A stretch of DNA of 64,000 bases, from assembly GCF_002742635.1 (NCBI RefSeq), contig NZ_PEGF01000001.1, forward strand, positions 496,001-560,000. The letters are read 5' to 3'. Shown here in pieces: positions 38,152 through 48,946 of the stretch. Each line of letters begins with the position of its first letter. Position 1 is the stretch's first letter. The notes beneath the pieces were generated by a model that saw only the letters and a program-made list of their open reading frames with translations, did no database searches and had not been told where the DNA came from. The DNA is from Caulobacter sp. X (GTDB taxonomy: Bacteria; Pseudomonadota; Alphaproteobacteria; Caulobacterales; Caulobacteraceae). The position numbers and the translations under genes were made by a program.

Positions 38152-39356
38152 TGGTTGCGCAGGTGCGATAGGCCGCCAAAGGCGCTGCGGCCCGTCAGTC
38201 CGCCATAGATGAAGCACAGCTGGCGGAAGACCGCGTCCCATCCGTGCCGCTCCATGGCGCGCCGGCGCGCGGCGGCGCCCACGGCGGCGAGGTCGCGAGC
38301 GAACAGCGCCTCGATAGCTTCGGCGAAGGCGCCCGGCTCTGAACGGACAGCCAGCTCCCCGACGGCCCCATCGACCGATTCCGCCACGCCGCCCGCGGCG
38401 ACGCCGACAACGGGAAGCCCACAAGCCATGGCTTCCAGGACGATCAGCCCAAAAGGCTCATTGTCGTTGGCATGCACGAAGGCGTCGCAACTGGCCAAGA
38501 TGCCCGCCAACTCGGCTGGGTCGCGCACATAGTCCAGGCTCAAGGCCCGATCGCTGATCGGCGCGCCGCCGCCGGCGCCGACGAACAGCAGCTTGTAGGG
38601 GACGCCCAGCCGCTCGACCGCGCCGACCAGGACATCCAGGCGCTTCTCCCGCGCCGGTCGTCCGGCGAAGACCAGCAGCTTCTCGTCCGGGGCGAGGCCC
38701 AGCCGCCGACGCAGCGCGTCGCGATCCGCGCGGCTGGGGTGGAACAGTTCGGTATCGACGCCCAACGGCAGACCGATGGCGTTGTGCACGCCAGCCTCGA
38801 TCAAACGTCCCGCGATGAACCGGCTGGGCGCCACGGCCTGATCGAACTGACGATAGACGGCGGCCCAGCGCTTCTGGACCGGCTTCTCGGCCCATTCTCC
38901 GATGTGCAACGCCGCCAGTTTGCCAAGATCGGTGTGACAGAAGCCGACCACGGGCACGCCCAGCGCGTCGCCGGCCCTCAAGGCCGCCAGACCCGGCGTA
39001 TAGGGATCGCCCGCCTCGATGATATCCGGCCGCTGGCGGATCAACCGCTCCATCCAGGCGGCCTTCACCACCGGCCAGCGATAGCCGGCCCCGAACGGCA
39101 GCGGCGCCGCGTAGATCGAGACCCGTCCATTGCCGTCGTAAGAGTCCCGCGCCCCAGGGACGACCAGCGTATGGCGAACGGCGGGCCTGTTGGCCGCCAG
39201 CCATGCGCGCTTGGACGAGAGATACCGCCGAACCCCACCGCTGCGCGGCGCGTAGAGCATGGTCGTGTCGACCAGACGGACAGTGTCGAGCGGCGGATCG
39301 ATCTCGGCGGAAAAGCTACCCAGGCCGAGCGGCCGATCCGTTCTCGTATCCGTCAC
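38148..39356 (-). CDS. Glycosyltransferase, GT4-like family
   Basis: Predicted retaining glycosyltransferase with GT-B fold, probably acting on a cell-surface or lipid-linked glycan; donor and acceptor unknown. It has 402 residues. The N-terminal domain has [16 protein letters not shown] (glycine-rich start of GT-B proteins). The C-terminal domain has [19 protein letters not shown], and [20 protein letters not shown] is the E-x7-E sugar-nucleotide signature. No signal peptide or membrane helix. It is flanked by unrelated genes, so the pathway cannot be inferred. Confidence 0.9.
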   Translation of the reverse strand: MTDTRTDRPLGLGSFSAEIDPPLDTVRLVDTTMLYAPRSGGVRRYLSSKRAWLAANRPAVRHTLVVPGARDSYDGNGRVSIYAAPLPFGAGYRWPVVKAAWMERLIRQRPDIIEAGDPYTPGLAALRAGDALGVPVVGFCHTDLGKLAALHIGEWAEKPVQKRWAAVYRQFDQAVAPSRFIAGRLIEAGVHNAIGLPLGVDTELFHPSRADRDALRRRLGLAPDEKLLVFAGRPAREKRLDVLVGAVERLGVPYKLLFVGAGGGAPISDRALSLDYVRDPAELAGILASCDAFVHANDNEPFGLIVLEAMACGLPVVGVAAGGVAESVDGAVGELAVRSEPGAFAEAIEALFARDLAAVGAAARRRAMERHGWDAVFRQLCFIYGGLTGRSAFGGLSHLRNH

Positions 39357-39422
39357 GCCGAATCCTCATCGTTACGCCAGGCCTCCCCATTCGGCCCCGG
39401 ATCGATAAAGCTTTTGCGACAG

Positions 39423-39623
39423 CTAGGGTTCCTCGCCGTCCCCGGACGATTTCCGAGTAACGCCGCGACGTCCTAGCGCTTCGCGTAGCAATACCTCGAC
39501 TTGCGCGTTCACGCTACGCAACTCGGACGCCGCCAGTCGCTCGATCGCCGACAGGATCTCGGGGCTGACGCGCATCAGAAACGCGCGCCGCCCCCCCTTG
39601 GCGTCATTTTGGCCGCTCGCCAC
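39423..39623 (-). CDS. Arc-type ribbon-helix-helix protein paired with SPFH gene
   Basis: Small DNA-binding protein of 66 residues from GTG 39623. RRAFLMRVSPEILSAIERLA is the RHH strand-helix, and ASELRSVNAQVEVLLREALG is the second helix with the conserved SVNAQ-E-LL pattern of Arc-like repressors. The C-terminal tail is charged. The start is 1 bp after the stop of the SPFH gene, so the two are one operon; it may repress that operon through the palindrome at 40536-40563. A longer open frame extends into the SPFH gene and is rejected. Confidence 0.85.
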   Translation of the reverse strand: MASGQNDAKGGRRAFLMRVSPEILSAIERLAASELRSVNAQVEVLLREALGRRGVTRKSSGDGEEP

Positions 39624-39624
39624 G

Positions 39625-40518
39625 TCAGCCGTAGAGCGTGCCGGTGTTGACCACGGGCTGGGCCTCGCGGTCGGCGCAGAGCACCACCAGCAGGTTGGAA
39701 ACCATCGAGGCGCGGCGCTCGTCATCCAGGGAGACGACGCCCCGCTCGCTCAACTGACCCAGCGCGCTTTCGACCATGTCGACCGCGCCGGCGACGATGG
39801 TCCGACGAGCGGCCAGCACCGCCTCGGCCTGCTGACGCTTCAGCATCGAGCCGGCGATCTCCGGCGCATAGGCCAAATGCATCAGGTGCGCTTCATCGAT
39901 CGCGACGCCGGCGACGGCCGTTCTTTGCTGCAGATCCTTGCGCAGGCGATCACCCACCTCTTCAGCGTCCGCCCGCAGGGTAGGTTCGCCCTCCTCGGCG
40001 TGATCGTAGGCGTAATGCGAGGCGACCTCGCGCAAGCCCGTCTCGATCTGGATGTTCACGAAAGCGGCGTAGTCATCGACGTCGAACAGCGCCTGGCCCG
40101 AGTCATTGACCCGCCAGACGATGTTGGCCGCGATCTCGATCGGGTTGCCGCGCTTGTCGTTCACCTTCAGCGTCTCGCTGGTCACGTTGCGCACCCGGAG
40201 GCTGATCTTCTTGCGGCCATACCAGGGCAGGATCCAGCGCAGGCCGGTCGCACGGTCCGTGCCCACATACGAGCCAAACAGCGTGATGGCGTAGGCTTCG
40301 TTCGGCTGCAGCGAATAGAAGCCGCACGACACCAGGATCGCGAGGGTCACCAGCGCCGCGCCAGATAGGGTGAAGAGCGCGCCGCCACCGTCGCGCGCCT
40401 GAAGCAGCAGCCAGGTTCCGAGCCCCAAAAGCAAGGGCGCGGCCAGCAGCGCGACGCCTCCGTTCACGCCGGCGTACGGCCGTTCGTTGGTCGGGTTGAT
40501 GGTCCGGGTCTCAGACAT
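39625..40518 (-). CDS. SPFH/Band-7 domain membrane protein
   Basis: Predicted membrane-raft-type scaffold protein. It has 297 residues: two N-terminal helices (GGVALLAAPLLLGLGTWLLL and LSGAALVTLAILVSCGFYSL), then a Band-7 domain starting LQPNEAYAITLFGSYVGTD with ISLRVRNVTSETLKVNDKRG, and a helical stretch with AGSMLKRQQAEAVLAARRTI. Function in this subgroup is unknown. It is followed by an Arc-type repressor gene, a pairing common in proteobacteria. Confidence 0.9.
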   Translation of the reverse strand: MSETRTINPTNERPYAGVNGGVALLAAPLLLGLGTWLLLQARDGGGALFTLSGAALVTLAILVSCGFYSLQPNEAYAITLFGSYVGTDRATGLRWILPWYGRKKISLRVRNVTSETLKVNDKRGNPIEIAANIVWRVNDSGQALFDVDDYAAFVNIQIETGLREVASHYAYDHAEEGEPTLRADAEEVGDRLRKDLQQRTAVAGVAIDEAHLMHLAYAPEIAGSMLKRQQAEAVLAARRTIVAGAVDMVESALGQLSERGVVSLDDERRASMVSNLLVVLCADREAQPVVNTGTLYG

Positions 40519-40535
40519 GACGCACCTCCAGCGTT

Positions 40536-40563
40536 GCGATCAAAATGATATCACTTTGATCGC
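40536..40563. promoter_or_regulatory. 28-bp near-perfect palindrome, likely operator of the SPFH-RHH operon
   Basis: GCGATCAAA (40536-40544) and TTTGATCGC (40555-40563) are perfect inverted arms around a second palindrome TGATATCA (40546-40553); 26 of 28 bases are symmetric. It lies 18 bp upstream of the SPFH start codon. Ribbon-helix-helix proteins bind such sites as dimers of dimers, so autoregulation by the downstream RHH protein is likely. Confidence 0.7.
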
Positions 40564-40623
40564 GGAGTCCAAGCGAAAGCGTGACCTTGGATCAAACGCC
40601 CGATGCTTTGGCTCTGAAGGGAA

Positions 40624-40698
40624 TGGTGGGCAGTGAGGGGATCGAACCCCCGACCCTCTCGGTGTAAACGAGACGCTCTACCGCTGAGCTAACTGCCC
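40624..40698 (-). tRNA. tRNA-Val (TAC)
   Basis: A 75-nt cloverleaf with acceptor GGGCAGT/ACTGCCC, D arm GCTC-AGCGGTA-GAGC, anticodon stem TCTCG/CGAGA with loop TTTACAC (anticodon TAC), T arm GGGGGTTCGATCCCCTC, discriminator A and encoded CCA. Confidence 0.96.
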
Positions 40699-40841
40699 TC
40701 TGGAACCTGGCTGGCAGGCTCAATCTTCTGACGCTTAAGAGCGCGTTCGAGCGGTTTGCCCGCTCACACCTAAACTTGACGCGCCCTAAGGCCGCCGCTT
40801 CTAGCGGGCGCGCGCCTTCGGGCAAAGCCCGAAATACGAAA

Positions 40842-40872
40842 GGCGGAACGTCAGCCCCCGCGACGCCCCGCC
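40842..40872 (-). terminator. Terminator after hup
   Basis: Arms 40842-40852 and 40862-40872 form an 11-bp stem (two G-U pairs) with a 9-nt loop; TTTCGTATTT follows on the minus strand. It begins 20 bp past the hup stop. A second hairpin TTCGGGC-AAA-GCCCGAA lies at 40817-40833. Confidence 0.65.
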
Positions 40873-40892
40873 TCCCTTAAGCGGAAACTGGA

Positions 40893-41171
40893 TCAACCGT
40901 TCAGAGACGACTTCAGGCCTTCGCCGACCTGGAAACGCGCGGTCTTCGACGCGGGACGGTTCACCGTCTCGCCCGTCCGCGGATTTCGCGCGGTGCCCGC
41001 GGCGCGGGTCACGGCCTTGAACGTGCCGAAACCGACCAGGCGCACGTCCTGGCCCGACTTGAGAGAGTCGGTGACGGCGTCGATGAAGGCTTCCAGCGCG
41101 TCTTTGGCTTGGTTCTTGTTGATGCCCGCCTTCTCGGCGATCGCCGTGACGAGTTCGGCTTTTGTGGTCAT
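40893..41171 (-). CDS. hup: HU family nucleoid protein
   Basis: Histone-like DNA-bending protein of the nucleoid. It has 92 residues. The N-terminal TKAELVTAIAEKAGINKNQA and the signature VGFGTFKAVTRAAGTARNPR with TGE are typical of HU/IHF; it resembles HU rather than IHF in the arm sequence. It lies downstream of lon, the conserved lon-hup order, but a terminator at 41265-41289 separates them. Confidence 0.95.
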   Translation of the reverse strand: MTTKAELVTAIAEKAGINKNQAKDALEAFIDAVTDSLKSGQDVRLVGFGTFKAVTRAAGTARNPRTGETVNRPASKTARFQVGEGLKSSLNG

Positions 41172-41264
41172 GTTTTTCTCCCAGCCTGAGCGGCGACGTG
41201 TTTTCGCTTACGGCGCTGCGCTCGCCAGGGATTATGGCGGTAGAAAATGCCTCGTCAAACGAGA

Positions 41265-41289
41265 GCGGCGCGGGAAACTCCCGCGCCGC
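41265..41289 (-). terminator. Terminator after lon
   Basis: A perfect 11-bp stem GCGGCGCGGGA (41265-41275) with TCCCGCGCCGC (41279-41289), loop AAC, lies 25 bp past the lon stop. The minus-strand tail TCTCGTTT is a modest U-tract. Confidence 0.75.
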
Positions 41290-41314
41290 ATAAGTTATCA
41301 TCAATAAGTTACGC

Positions 41315-43714
<2,400 letters not shown>

Positions 43715-44054
43715 GTGCTCAATACTCCCGGCCGCGGCGGGGGAAGCGCCTTGGCCATGCGGGCCGCCGTCACGTCAGACGATGCGCCTGAGTCGATCGG
43801 CCCGTCCGCCCTGGACTGGGCGGAATGTCGTTATTTATGTGGACGTTTTACAACAGGGTTCAAGCGCACTCGCCTCACAGCGGCGAGAGGTCGCGCATGT
43901 CCGGTCAAGTTGAAACGGGCATGCCCCTTGTGAACGGCCGCGGGGCGAGTTCATCCAAGATCTGGACTTTAAAGCGCTTTCTCTCGCCTCACGAGGCTGT
44001 GGCGCCCACGCCTCAGCGTCGGGACAACGCTATGCCCCAAAGCGGGTTATCCAC
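43715..44054. other. Gap between clpX and lon
   Basis: About 340 bp. It contains the putative lon promoter (43837-43864) and a second stretch with CAACTTGACC near 43905-43915 that may belong to another promoter. No credible ORF is present. The clpX terminator lies at its left (higher-coordinate) end. Confidence 0.6.
43837..43864 (-). promoter_or_regulatory. Putative sigma-32 (RpoH) promoter of lon
   Basis: On the minus strand CTTGAA (43864-43859) is followed after 16 bp by CCACAT (43842-43837) and AAAT, close to the CTTGAA...CCCCATNT heat-shock consensus. It lies about 120 bp before the lon ATG. lon is heat-inducible in many bacteria, which agrees. Confidence 0.6.
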
Positions 44055-44090
44055 GAAAAAGGGCGCGCCTCCACAGGGAAGACGCGCCCT
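44055..44090 (-). terminator. Rho-independent terminator after clpX
   Basis: Stem AGGGCGCG (44060-44067) with CGCGCCCT (44083-44090), 15-nt loop, followed on the minus strand by TTTTTCG. It starts 21 bp past the clpX stop. Confidence 0.9.
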
Positions 44091-44110
44091 CGATCTCAGG
44101 AAACGGGCGA

Positions 44111-45373
44111 TCAGGCCGAGGCCGCGCCGCCCTTCTTCTCCGCGTAGATCAGCAGCGGCTGAGCCCGGCCTTCGACGACCTCGGCGTTGACCACCACTTC
44201 CTCGACGCCCTCGTAGTTGGGCAGCTCGAACATGGTCTCCAGCAGGATGCCTTCCATGATCGAACGCAGGCCCCGCGCGCCGGTCTTGCGGGCGATGGCC
44301 TTCTTGGCGACCTGGTGCAGGGCGTCGTCGGTGAAGGTCAGGCCGATGTTCTCCATCTCGAACAGGCGCTGGTACTGCTTGACGAAGGCGTTCTTCGGCT
44401 CGGTCAGGATCTTGACCAGGGCGGCCTCATCGAGGTCCTCCAGGGTCGCGACCACCGGCAGACGACCGATGAATTCCGGGATCAGGCCGAAGCGCTGCAG
44501 GTCGTCCGGCTCGACGTTGCGCAGGATCTCGCCCGTGCGACGCTCTTCCGGATCGGTCACCTTGGCGCCGAAGCCGATCGACTTGGCCGCGCCGCGCGCC
44601 GAGATGATCTTCTCGAGCCCGGCGAAGGCGCCGCCGCAGATGAACAGGATGTTCGTCGTGTCGACCTGCAGGAACTCCTGCTGCGGATGCTTGCGCCCGC
44701 CTTGCGGCGGTACGGAGGCGACGGTGCCTTCCATGATCTTCAGCAGGGCCTGCTGCACGCCTTCGCCCGACACGTCGCGAGTGATCGAGGGGTTGTCGGA
44801 CTTGCGGCTGATCTTGTCGATTTCGTCGATGTAGACGATGCCGCGCTGGGCGCGCTCGACGTTGTAGTCGGCGGCTTGCAGCAGCTTCAGCACGATGTTC
44901 TCGACATCCTCGCCGACGTAACCGGCCTCGGTCAGAGTCGTGGCGTCGGCCATCGTGAACGGCACGTCGATGATTCGAGCCAGGGTCTGGGCCAGCAGGG
45001 TCTTACCCGTGCCGGTCGGACCGACCAGCAGGATGTTCGACTTGGCCAGTTCGACGTCGTTGTTCTTCGACGCGTGGTTGAGGCGCTTGTAGTGATTGTG
45101 GACGGCGACCGCGAGGACCTTCTTCGCGTGGCCTTGCCCGATCACGTAATCGTCCAGGACTTCGCAGATCTCGCGCGGCGTCGGCACGCCGTCCTTGGAC
45201 TTCACGAAGGCGATCTTGTGCTCTTCGCGGATGATGTCCATGCAGAGCTCGACGCATTCATCACAAATGAACACCGTCGGTCCCGCGATGAGCTTGCGCA
45301 CCTCATGTTGGCTCTTTCCGCAGAAAGAACAGTAGAGAGTGCTTTTCGTGTCGCCGCTCGCGGCTTTCGTCAT
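44111..45373 (-). CDS. clpX: ATP-dependent Clp protease ATP-binding subunit ClpX
   Basis: AAA+ unfoldase that feeds substrates to ClpP; essential in Caulobacter, where it degrades CtrA and other cell-cycle regulators. It has 420 residues. The N-terminal zinc-binding domain has CSFCG and CDECVELC, Walker A is [15 protein letters not shown], the pore loop is GYVG, Walker B is [10 protein letters not shown], and [11 protein letters not shown] is sensor 2. It is transcribed separately from clpP because cicA lies between them on the opposite strand. Confidence 0.98.
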   Translation of the reverse strand: MTKAASGDTKSTLYCSFCGKSQHEVRKLIAGPTVFICDECVELCMDIIREEHKIAFVKSKDGVPTPREICEVLDDYVIGQGHAKKVLAVAVHNHYKRLNHASKNNDVELAKSNILLVGPTGTGKTLLAQTLARIIDVPFTMADATTLTEAGYVGEDVENIVLKLLQAADYNVERAQRGIVYIDEIDKISRKSDNPSITRDVSGEGVQQALLKIMEGTVASVPPQGGRKHPQQEFLQVDTTNILFICGGAFAGLEKIISARGAAKSIGFGAKVTDPEERRTGEILRNVEPDDLQRFGLIPEFIGRLPVVATLEDLDEAALVKILTEPKNAFVKQYQRLFEMENIGLTFTDDALHQVAKKAIARKTGARGLRSIMEGILLETMFELPNYEGVEEVVVNAEVVEGRAQPLLIYAEKKGGAASA

Positions 45374-45758
45374 GATCGCTTCTCACACTATGGCGACATA
45401 CGGCTTAACGCCGAGACGCCCCTCCGAGCGCATAAGCCGCCACCGAAGCAGCCAGGATATACGCCGGGAGTTGTCTAATCCTTGACATTCCCCGATCCGG
45501 GCGCGCTTCACAAGCCTTGCCAGCGCCTTTCCCGCCTCAAACGCGTCAACGCGCCGGATCGTGTCATGACCTCGCCATCTAAATTGGGCGATTGGCGCTC
45601 GGGTGCAAGCGCTGCGCGACTTGGCCCTTACCGCCATCCCTCGAAGCCCTTATTACGAGGACTGGAATCGTGTGGAACCGGCGCGCGTCTCGCGACGGCA
45701 TGGAAGGTCGATGGCCAAGCGTTCGTTGATGTCGAAGGGGCTGAGCGCCTCGCGCCCG
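45374..45758. other. Divergent gap between clpX and cicA
   Basis: It should contain promoters of clpX (minus) and cicA (plus). A TTGACA at 45481-45486 on the plus strand is a candidate -35 element, but the matching -10 is unclear. The cicA reading frame is open back to 45603, so part of this stretch may be coding if an upstream start is used. Confidence 0.45.
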
Positions 45759-46385
45759 ATGACCGGCGAAATGGGTCATGAGCGCGCGCTGGTCGCCTTT
45801 GACTTCGACGGCACCCTGACGGTCAAGGACAGCTTCAACGCGTTCCTGAAGTGGCGCGCCGGGCCCCGGCGATGGACGCGCGGCGTGCTGCGCCTGACCC
45901 CCGCCCTGCTGACCTATGTGTTCGACCGCAACCGCGGAAAACTCAAGGCTGCGGCGGTTCGCGAGTTCCTGAAGGGCGCGACGGTCGCCGAGATCGAAGC
46001 CGACGCCCGCGCCTTCGCCCAGGCCTTCGCGCCGTCCATGCTGCGCCCTGACGCCGTGGCTGTCTGGCGCGCCTGGCGAGCCAAGGGCGCGCGGATCGCG
46101 ATCGTCACCGCCTCGCCGGAAATCACCGTGGCCCCGTTCGCCCGAGGCCTCGGCGCCGACGTCCTGATCGGCACGCGGCTGACCTGTTCGGAGGATGGCC
46201 GGATCCTGGGCGGGCTCGACGGCGCCAACTGCCGCGCCAAGGAAAAGGTCGTCCGCTTGCGAGAGGTCTTCGGCCCCGACGTGCATCTGACGGCGGCCTA
46301 TGGCGACACCTCGGGCGACACCGAAATGCTCGCGATCGCCGAGGAGAAGGGCTACCGGATCTTCCGGGGCAAGCCGGTCACCTGA
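45759..46385 (+). CDS. cicA: CicA, HAD-IB family phosphatase
   Basis: Phosphotransferase-superfamily protein needed at a precise dosage for normal growth and cell shape in Caulobacter; natural substrate unknown. It has 208 residues from ATG 45759. DFDGTLTVKDSF is HAD motif I, VTASPEIT is motif II, KEKVVRLREVFG contains the motif III lysine, and YGDTSGDTEMLAIAEEKGYR is motif IV. In-frame starts at 45603, 45711, 45729 and 45771 also exist; 45711 has GGAAGG close upstream. I place the start near the conserved core. Its position between clpX and clpP on the opposite strand matches the known cicA locus. Confidence 0.85.
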   Translation: MTGEMGHERALVAFDFDGTLTVKDSFNAFLKWRAGPRRWTRGVLRLTPALLTYVFDRNRGKLKAAAVREFLKGATVAEIEADARAFAQAFAPSMLRPDAVAVWRAWRAKGARIAIVTASPEITVAPFARGLGADVLIGTRLTCSEDGRILGGLDGANCRAKEKVVRLREVFGPDVHLTAAYGDTSGDTEMLAIAEEKGYRIFRGKPVT

Positions 46386-46412
46386 GCGGATTAGCCGCAC
46401 CCTCCGGACAAG

Positions 46413-46443
46413 AAAAAAGCCGCCGATCGGATGACCGGCGGCT
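46413..46443. terminator. Shared terminator between cicA and clpP
   Basis: Stem AGCCGCCG (46418-46425) with CGGCGGCT (46436-46443). On the minus strand six T follow, giving a strong clpP terminator; on the plus strand CTTTCTTT follows, so it may also stop cicA transcripts. Confidence 0.85.
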
Positions 46444-46465
46444 CTTTCTTTAGCTGAGCAGCGCC

Positions 46466-47098
46466 CTATTCGGCGCCGGCCTCGGCCGCTTCACGGCTGT
46501 CGTAGACGTGGTCGACCAGGCCCCAGGCCTTGGCTTCGTCGGCGCTCATGAAGTGGTCGCGGTCCAGCGTGCGCTCGACCTCTTCATAGGTCCGGCCGCA
46601 GTGCTTGACGTAGATTTCGTTCAGGCGACGCTTGGTCTTGATGATGTCCTCGGCGTGACGCTCGATGTCCGAGGCCTGGCCGCGGAAACCGCCCGACGGC
46701 TGGTGCACCATGATGCGGGCGTTGGGCAAGCTGATGCGCTGGCCGGCGGCGCCGGCGGCGAGCAGCAGGCTGCCCATCGAGGCGGCCATGCCCATGCACA
46801 CCGTCGAGACCGGACTCTTGATGTATTGCATGGTGTCGTAGATTGCGAGGCCCGCCGTCACCACGCCGCCCGGCGAGTTGATGTACATGGCGATTTCCTT
46901 CTTGGGGTTCTCGGACTCCAGGAAGAGAAGCTGCGCGCAGATCAGGCTGGCCATGCCGTCTTCGACCGGACCGGTCAGGAAGATGATCCGCTCCTTCAGC
47001 AGCCGCGAGAAGATGTCGAACGCGCGCTCGCCGCGGCTGGTCTGCTCGACCACCATCGGCACGAGGTTCATGGCCGTCGAAACCGGATCGTACATCAT
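46466..47098 (-). CDS. clpP: ATP-dependent Clp protease proteolytic subunit ClpP
   Basis: Serine peptidase forming the tetradecameric chamber of ClpXP/ClpAP. It has 210 residues. The catalytic triad is visible as Ser107 in [11 protein letters not shown], His132 in [11 protein letters not shown] and Asp181 in [10 protein letters not shown]. It lies downstream of tig with a terminator between them, so clpP should have its own promoter in the 124-bp gap before the tig terminator. Confidence 0.98.
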   Translation of the reverse strand: MMYDPVSTAMNLVPMVVEQTSRGERAFDIFSRLLKERIIFLTGPVEDGMASLICAQLLFLESENPKKEIAMYINSPGGVVTAGLAIYDTMQYIKSPVSTVCMGMAASMGSLLLAAGAAGQRISLPNARIMVHQPSGGFRGQASDIERHAEDIIKTKRRLNEIYVKHCGRTYEEVERTLDRDHFMSADEAKAWGLVDHVYDSREAAEAGAE

Positions 47099-47222
47099 GG
47101 GGCATCACCCTTTTCGTGTGTCTTGGTCGCGCAAGAACGAATCAGCCTCAGCGCGCCGTCGACAACGCATATCGCGTGGCGCTTAACAGGTTGCAAGGCG
47201 CGGGCGAAAACCTCCGGACATG

Positions 47223-47252
47223 AAAAAAGGCGCGGCCCTTTCGAACCGCGCC
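47223..47252 (-). terminator. Rho-independent terminator after tig
   Basis: Stem GGCGCGG (47229-47235) with CCGCGCC (47246-47252) followed on the minus strand by six T. It lies 26 bp beyond the tig stop codon. Confidence 0.9.
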
Positions 47253-47277
47253 TCGTTTCACAAGCCTTCGCCGGCGA

Positions 47278-48642
47278 TTAGCCGCCGTAGCCTTCCGGCA
47301 GGTCGTCTTCTTCCAGGAGCTCGTCCTTGGAGACTTCCTTTTCCTCGACCTTGGCCTTGCCGAAGATCAGGTCGACGACCTTGTCCTCGTAGATCGGGGC
47401 GCGCAGGGCGGCCTGCAGGTCGGCGCGCTGGCGGTACATGTCGAACACCTGCTGGGCTTGCGCGCCGTACTGGCGAGCTTCGCGCATGATGGCGTCGGTC
47501 AGTTCCTGGTCGGTGACGACCACGTCGTTCTTGCGGCCGATCTCGGCCAGCACCAGACCCAGGCGCACGCGGCGCTCGGCGATCTTGCGGTATTCCGACT
47601 GCAGCTGGTCGTCCGACTTCTCGGCGTCTTCCGGCGGCAGACCGCCGCGGGCCTTGTCCGCCTCGACCTGTTGCCAGATGCCGGCGAACTCGGCTTCGAC
47701 CATGCGCGGCGGCAGCGGGAAGTCGTGCTTGGTGTCCAGAACGTCCAGCAGGGCGCGCTTCAGCTTGAAGCGCGAGGAGTTGTCGTAGCGGCCCGACAGG
47801 TTCGAGCGCAGCAGTTCCTTCAGGGCGGCCAGGTCCGACAGACCCAGGCGCTTGGCCAGCTCGTCGTCGGCCTTGCCGTCGACCGGAGCGCGGACTTCCT
47901 GAACCTTGGTGGCGAACTCGGCGTCCTTACCGGCCAGGTCCTTGGCTTGGTATTCTTCCGGGAACTTCACCTTCACGACGATTTCGTCGCCCGGCTTGGC
48001 GCCGACCAGCTGGTCTTCGAAGCCCGGGATGAACTGGCCCGAACCCAGGACCAACTCGGCGCCCTCGGCCTTGCCGCCGGCGAACTCGACGCCGTCGATC
48101 GTGCCGACGAAGTCGATCAGCAGCTGATCGCCATCCTTGGCCTTCACGGTCTTGCCCGTGCGCGGCTCGTAGGTGCGGGCCTGCTTGGCCAGCTCGTCCA
48201 GGGCCTCGTCGACTTCGGTGTCCGTGACCTTGTAGACCGGCTTCACCAGCTCGATCGAGGCCGGGTCGATCGGCTCGAACTCCGGCATCACTTCAACGGC
48301 CAGTTCGAAGGCGAGGTCTTCGCCGCCGGCGATGACCTTTTCCATGTCCGACGACGGGTTCAGCTCGGGCTGACCAGCGGGACGCAGCTTGTTCTCCTCG
48401 AGGACCTTCTGGGTCGTCTCGTTCAGCGCCTGCTCGATGACTTCACCCATCAGGGCCTTGCCATACATGCGGCGGACGTGGGCCGTCGGCACCTTGCCGG
48501 GACGGAAGCCCTTCACGTTCATCTGCGGGGCGACTTCGGCGATCCGCGCATCCAGACGCGTGGCCAGTTCACTCGCGGGCACCGTGACGCCAAAAACGCG
48601 GCTGAGGCCTTCGCCCGACTTTTCAACGATCTGCATCGACAT
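47278..48642 (-). CDS. tig: Trigger factor
   Basis: Ribosome-associated chaperone and prolyl isomerase that meets nascent chains. It has 454 residues from ATG 48642 ([10 protein letters not shown]); ATG 48636 is equally possible. The ribosome-binding signature [21 protein letters not shown] sits near residue 40, an FKBP-type domain with [19 protein letters not shown] and [16 protein letters not shown] is central, and a helical C-terminal substrate domain follows. The acidic tail ends [12 protein letters not shown]. The frame is open further upstream without family similarity. Confidence 0.97.
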   Translation of the reverse strand: MSMQIVEKSGEGLSRVFGVTVPASELATRLDARIAEVAPQMNVKGFRPGKVPTAHVRRMYGKALMGEVIEQALNETTQKVLEENKLRPAGQPELNPSSDMEKVIAGGEDLAFELAVEVMPEFEPIDPASIELVKPVYKVTDTEVDEALDELAKQARTYEPRTGKTVKAKDGDQLLIDFVGTIDGVEFAGGKAEGAELVLGSGQFIPGFEDQLVGAKPGDEIVVKVKFPEEYQAKDLAGKDAEFATKVQEVRAPVDGKADDELAKRLGLSDLAALKELLRSNLSGRYDNSSRFKLKRALLDVLDTKHDFPLPPRMVEAEFAGIWQQVEADKARGGLPPEDAEKSDDQLQSEYRKIAERRVRLGLVLAEIGRKNDVVVTDQELTDAIMREARQYGAQAQQVFDMYRQRADLQAALRAPIYEDKVVDLIFGKAKVEEKEVSKDELLEEDDLPEGYGG

Positions 48643-48817
48643 TCTTAATTTTCGGGTCGGGGCGCCGGGCGCCCGAGCTCCGCCCTGGGGTCCAAAAGAT
48701 CGACGCCGCCCGCGAGGACCGGGGCGGCGAAAGAGCGCCCTTATGTCACGACGTGCGCGAGCATCCAAGAGCGGCGGCGATAAAACTCACACGGGCCCGA
48801 AAGCCCGGTGAGAAGAG

Positions 48818-48902
48818 TGGTGCGGATGAGAGGACTCGAACCTCCACGCCTCGCGGCGCTGGAACCTAAATCCAGTGCGTCTACCAGTTTCGCCACATCC
48901 GC
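48818..48902 (-). tRNA. tRNA-Leu (TAG)
   Basis: An 85-nt class II tRNA with acceptor GCGGATG/CATCCGC, D arm GGCGAAACTGGTAGACGC, anticodon loop TTTAGGT (anticodon TAG), a long variable arm CGCCGCGAGGCGT, T arm GGAGGTTCGAGTCCTCT, discriminator A and encoded CCA. Confidence 0.96.
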
Positions 48903-48946
48903 GTTCGGTGGGGATTACGGACTTGGAGCGCGCGGCGCAAGTCCGC

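Noticed and set aside
39423..39623. RHH gene plus SPFH gene as a classical toxin-antitoxin pair
   Set aside because: The SPFH protein is a 297-residue membrane scaffold with no toxin family motif, and the gene order (large gene first) and sizes do not match known modules; kept only as an autoregulated operon.
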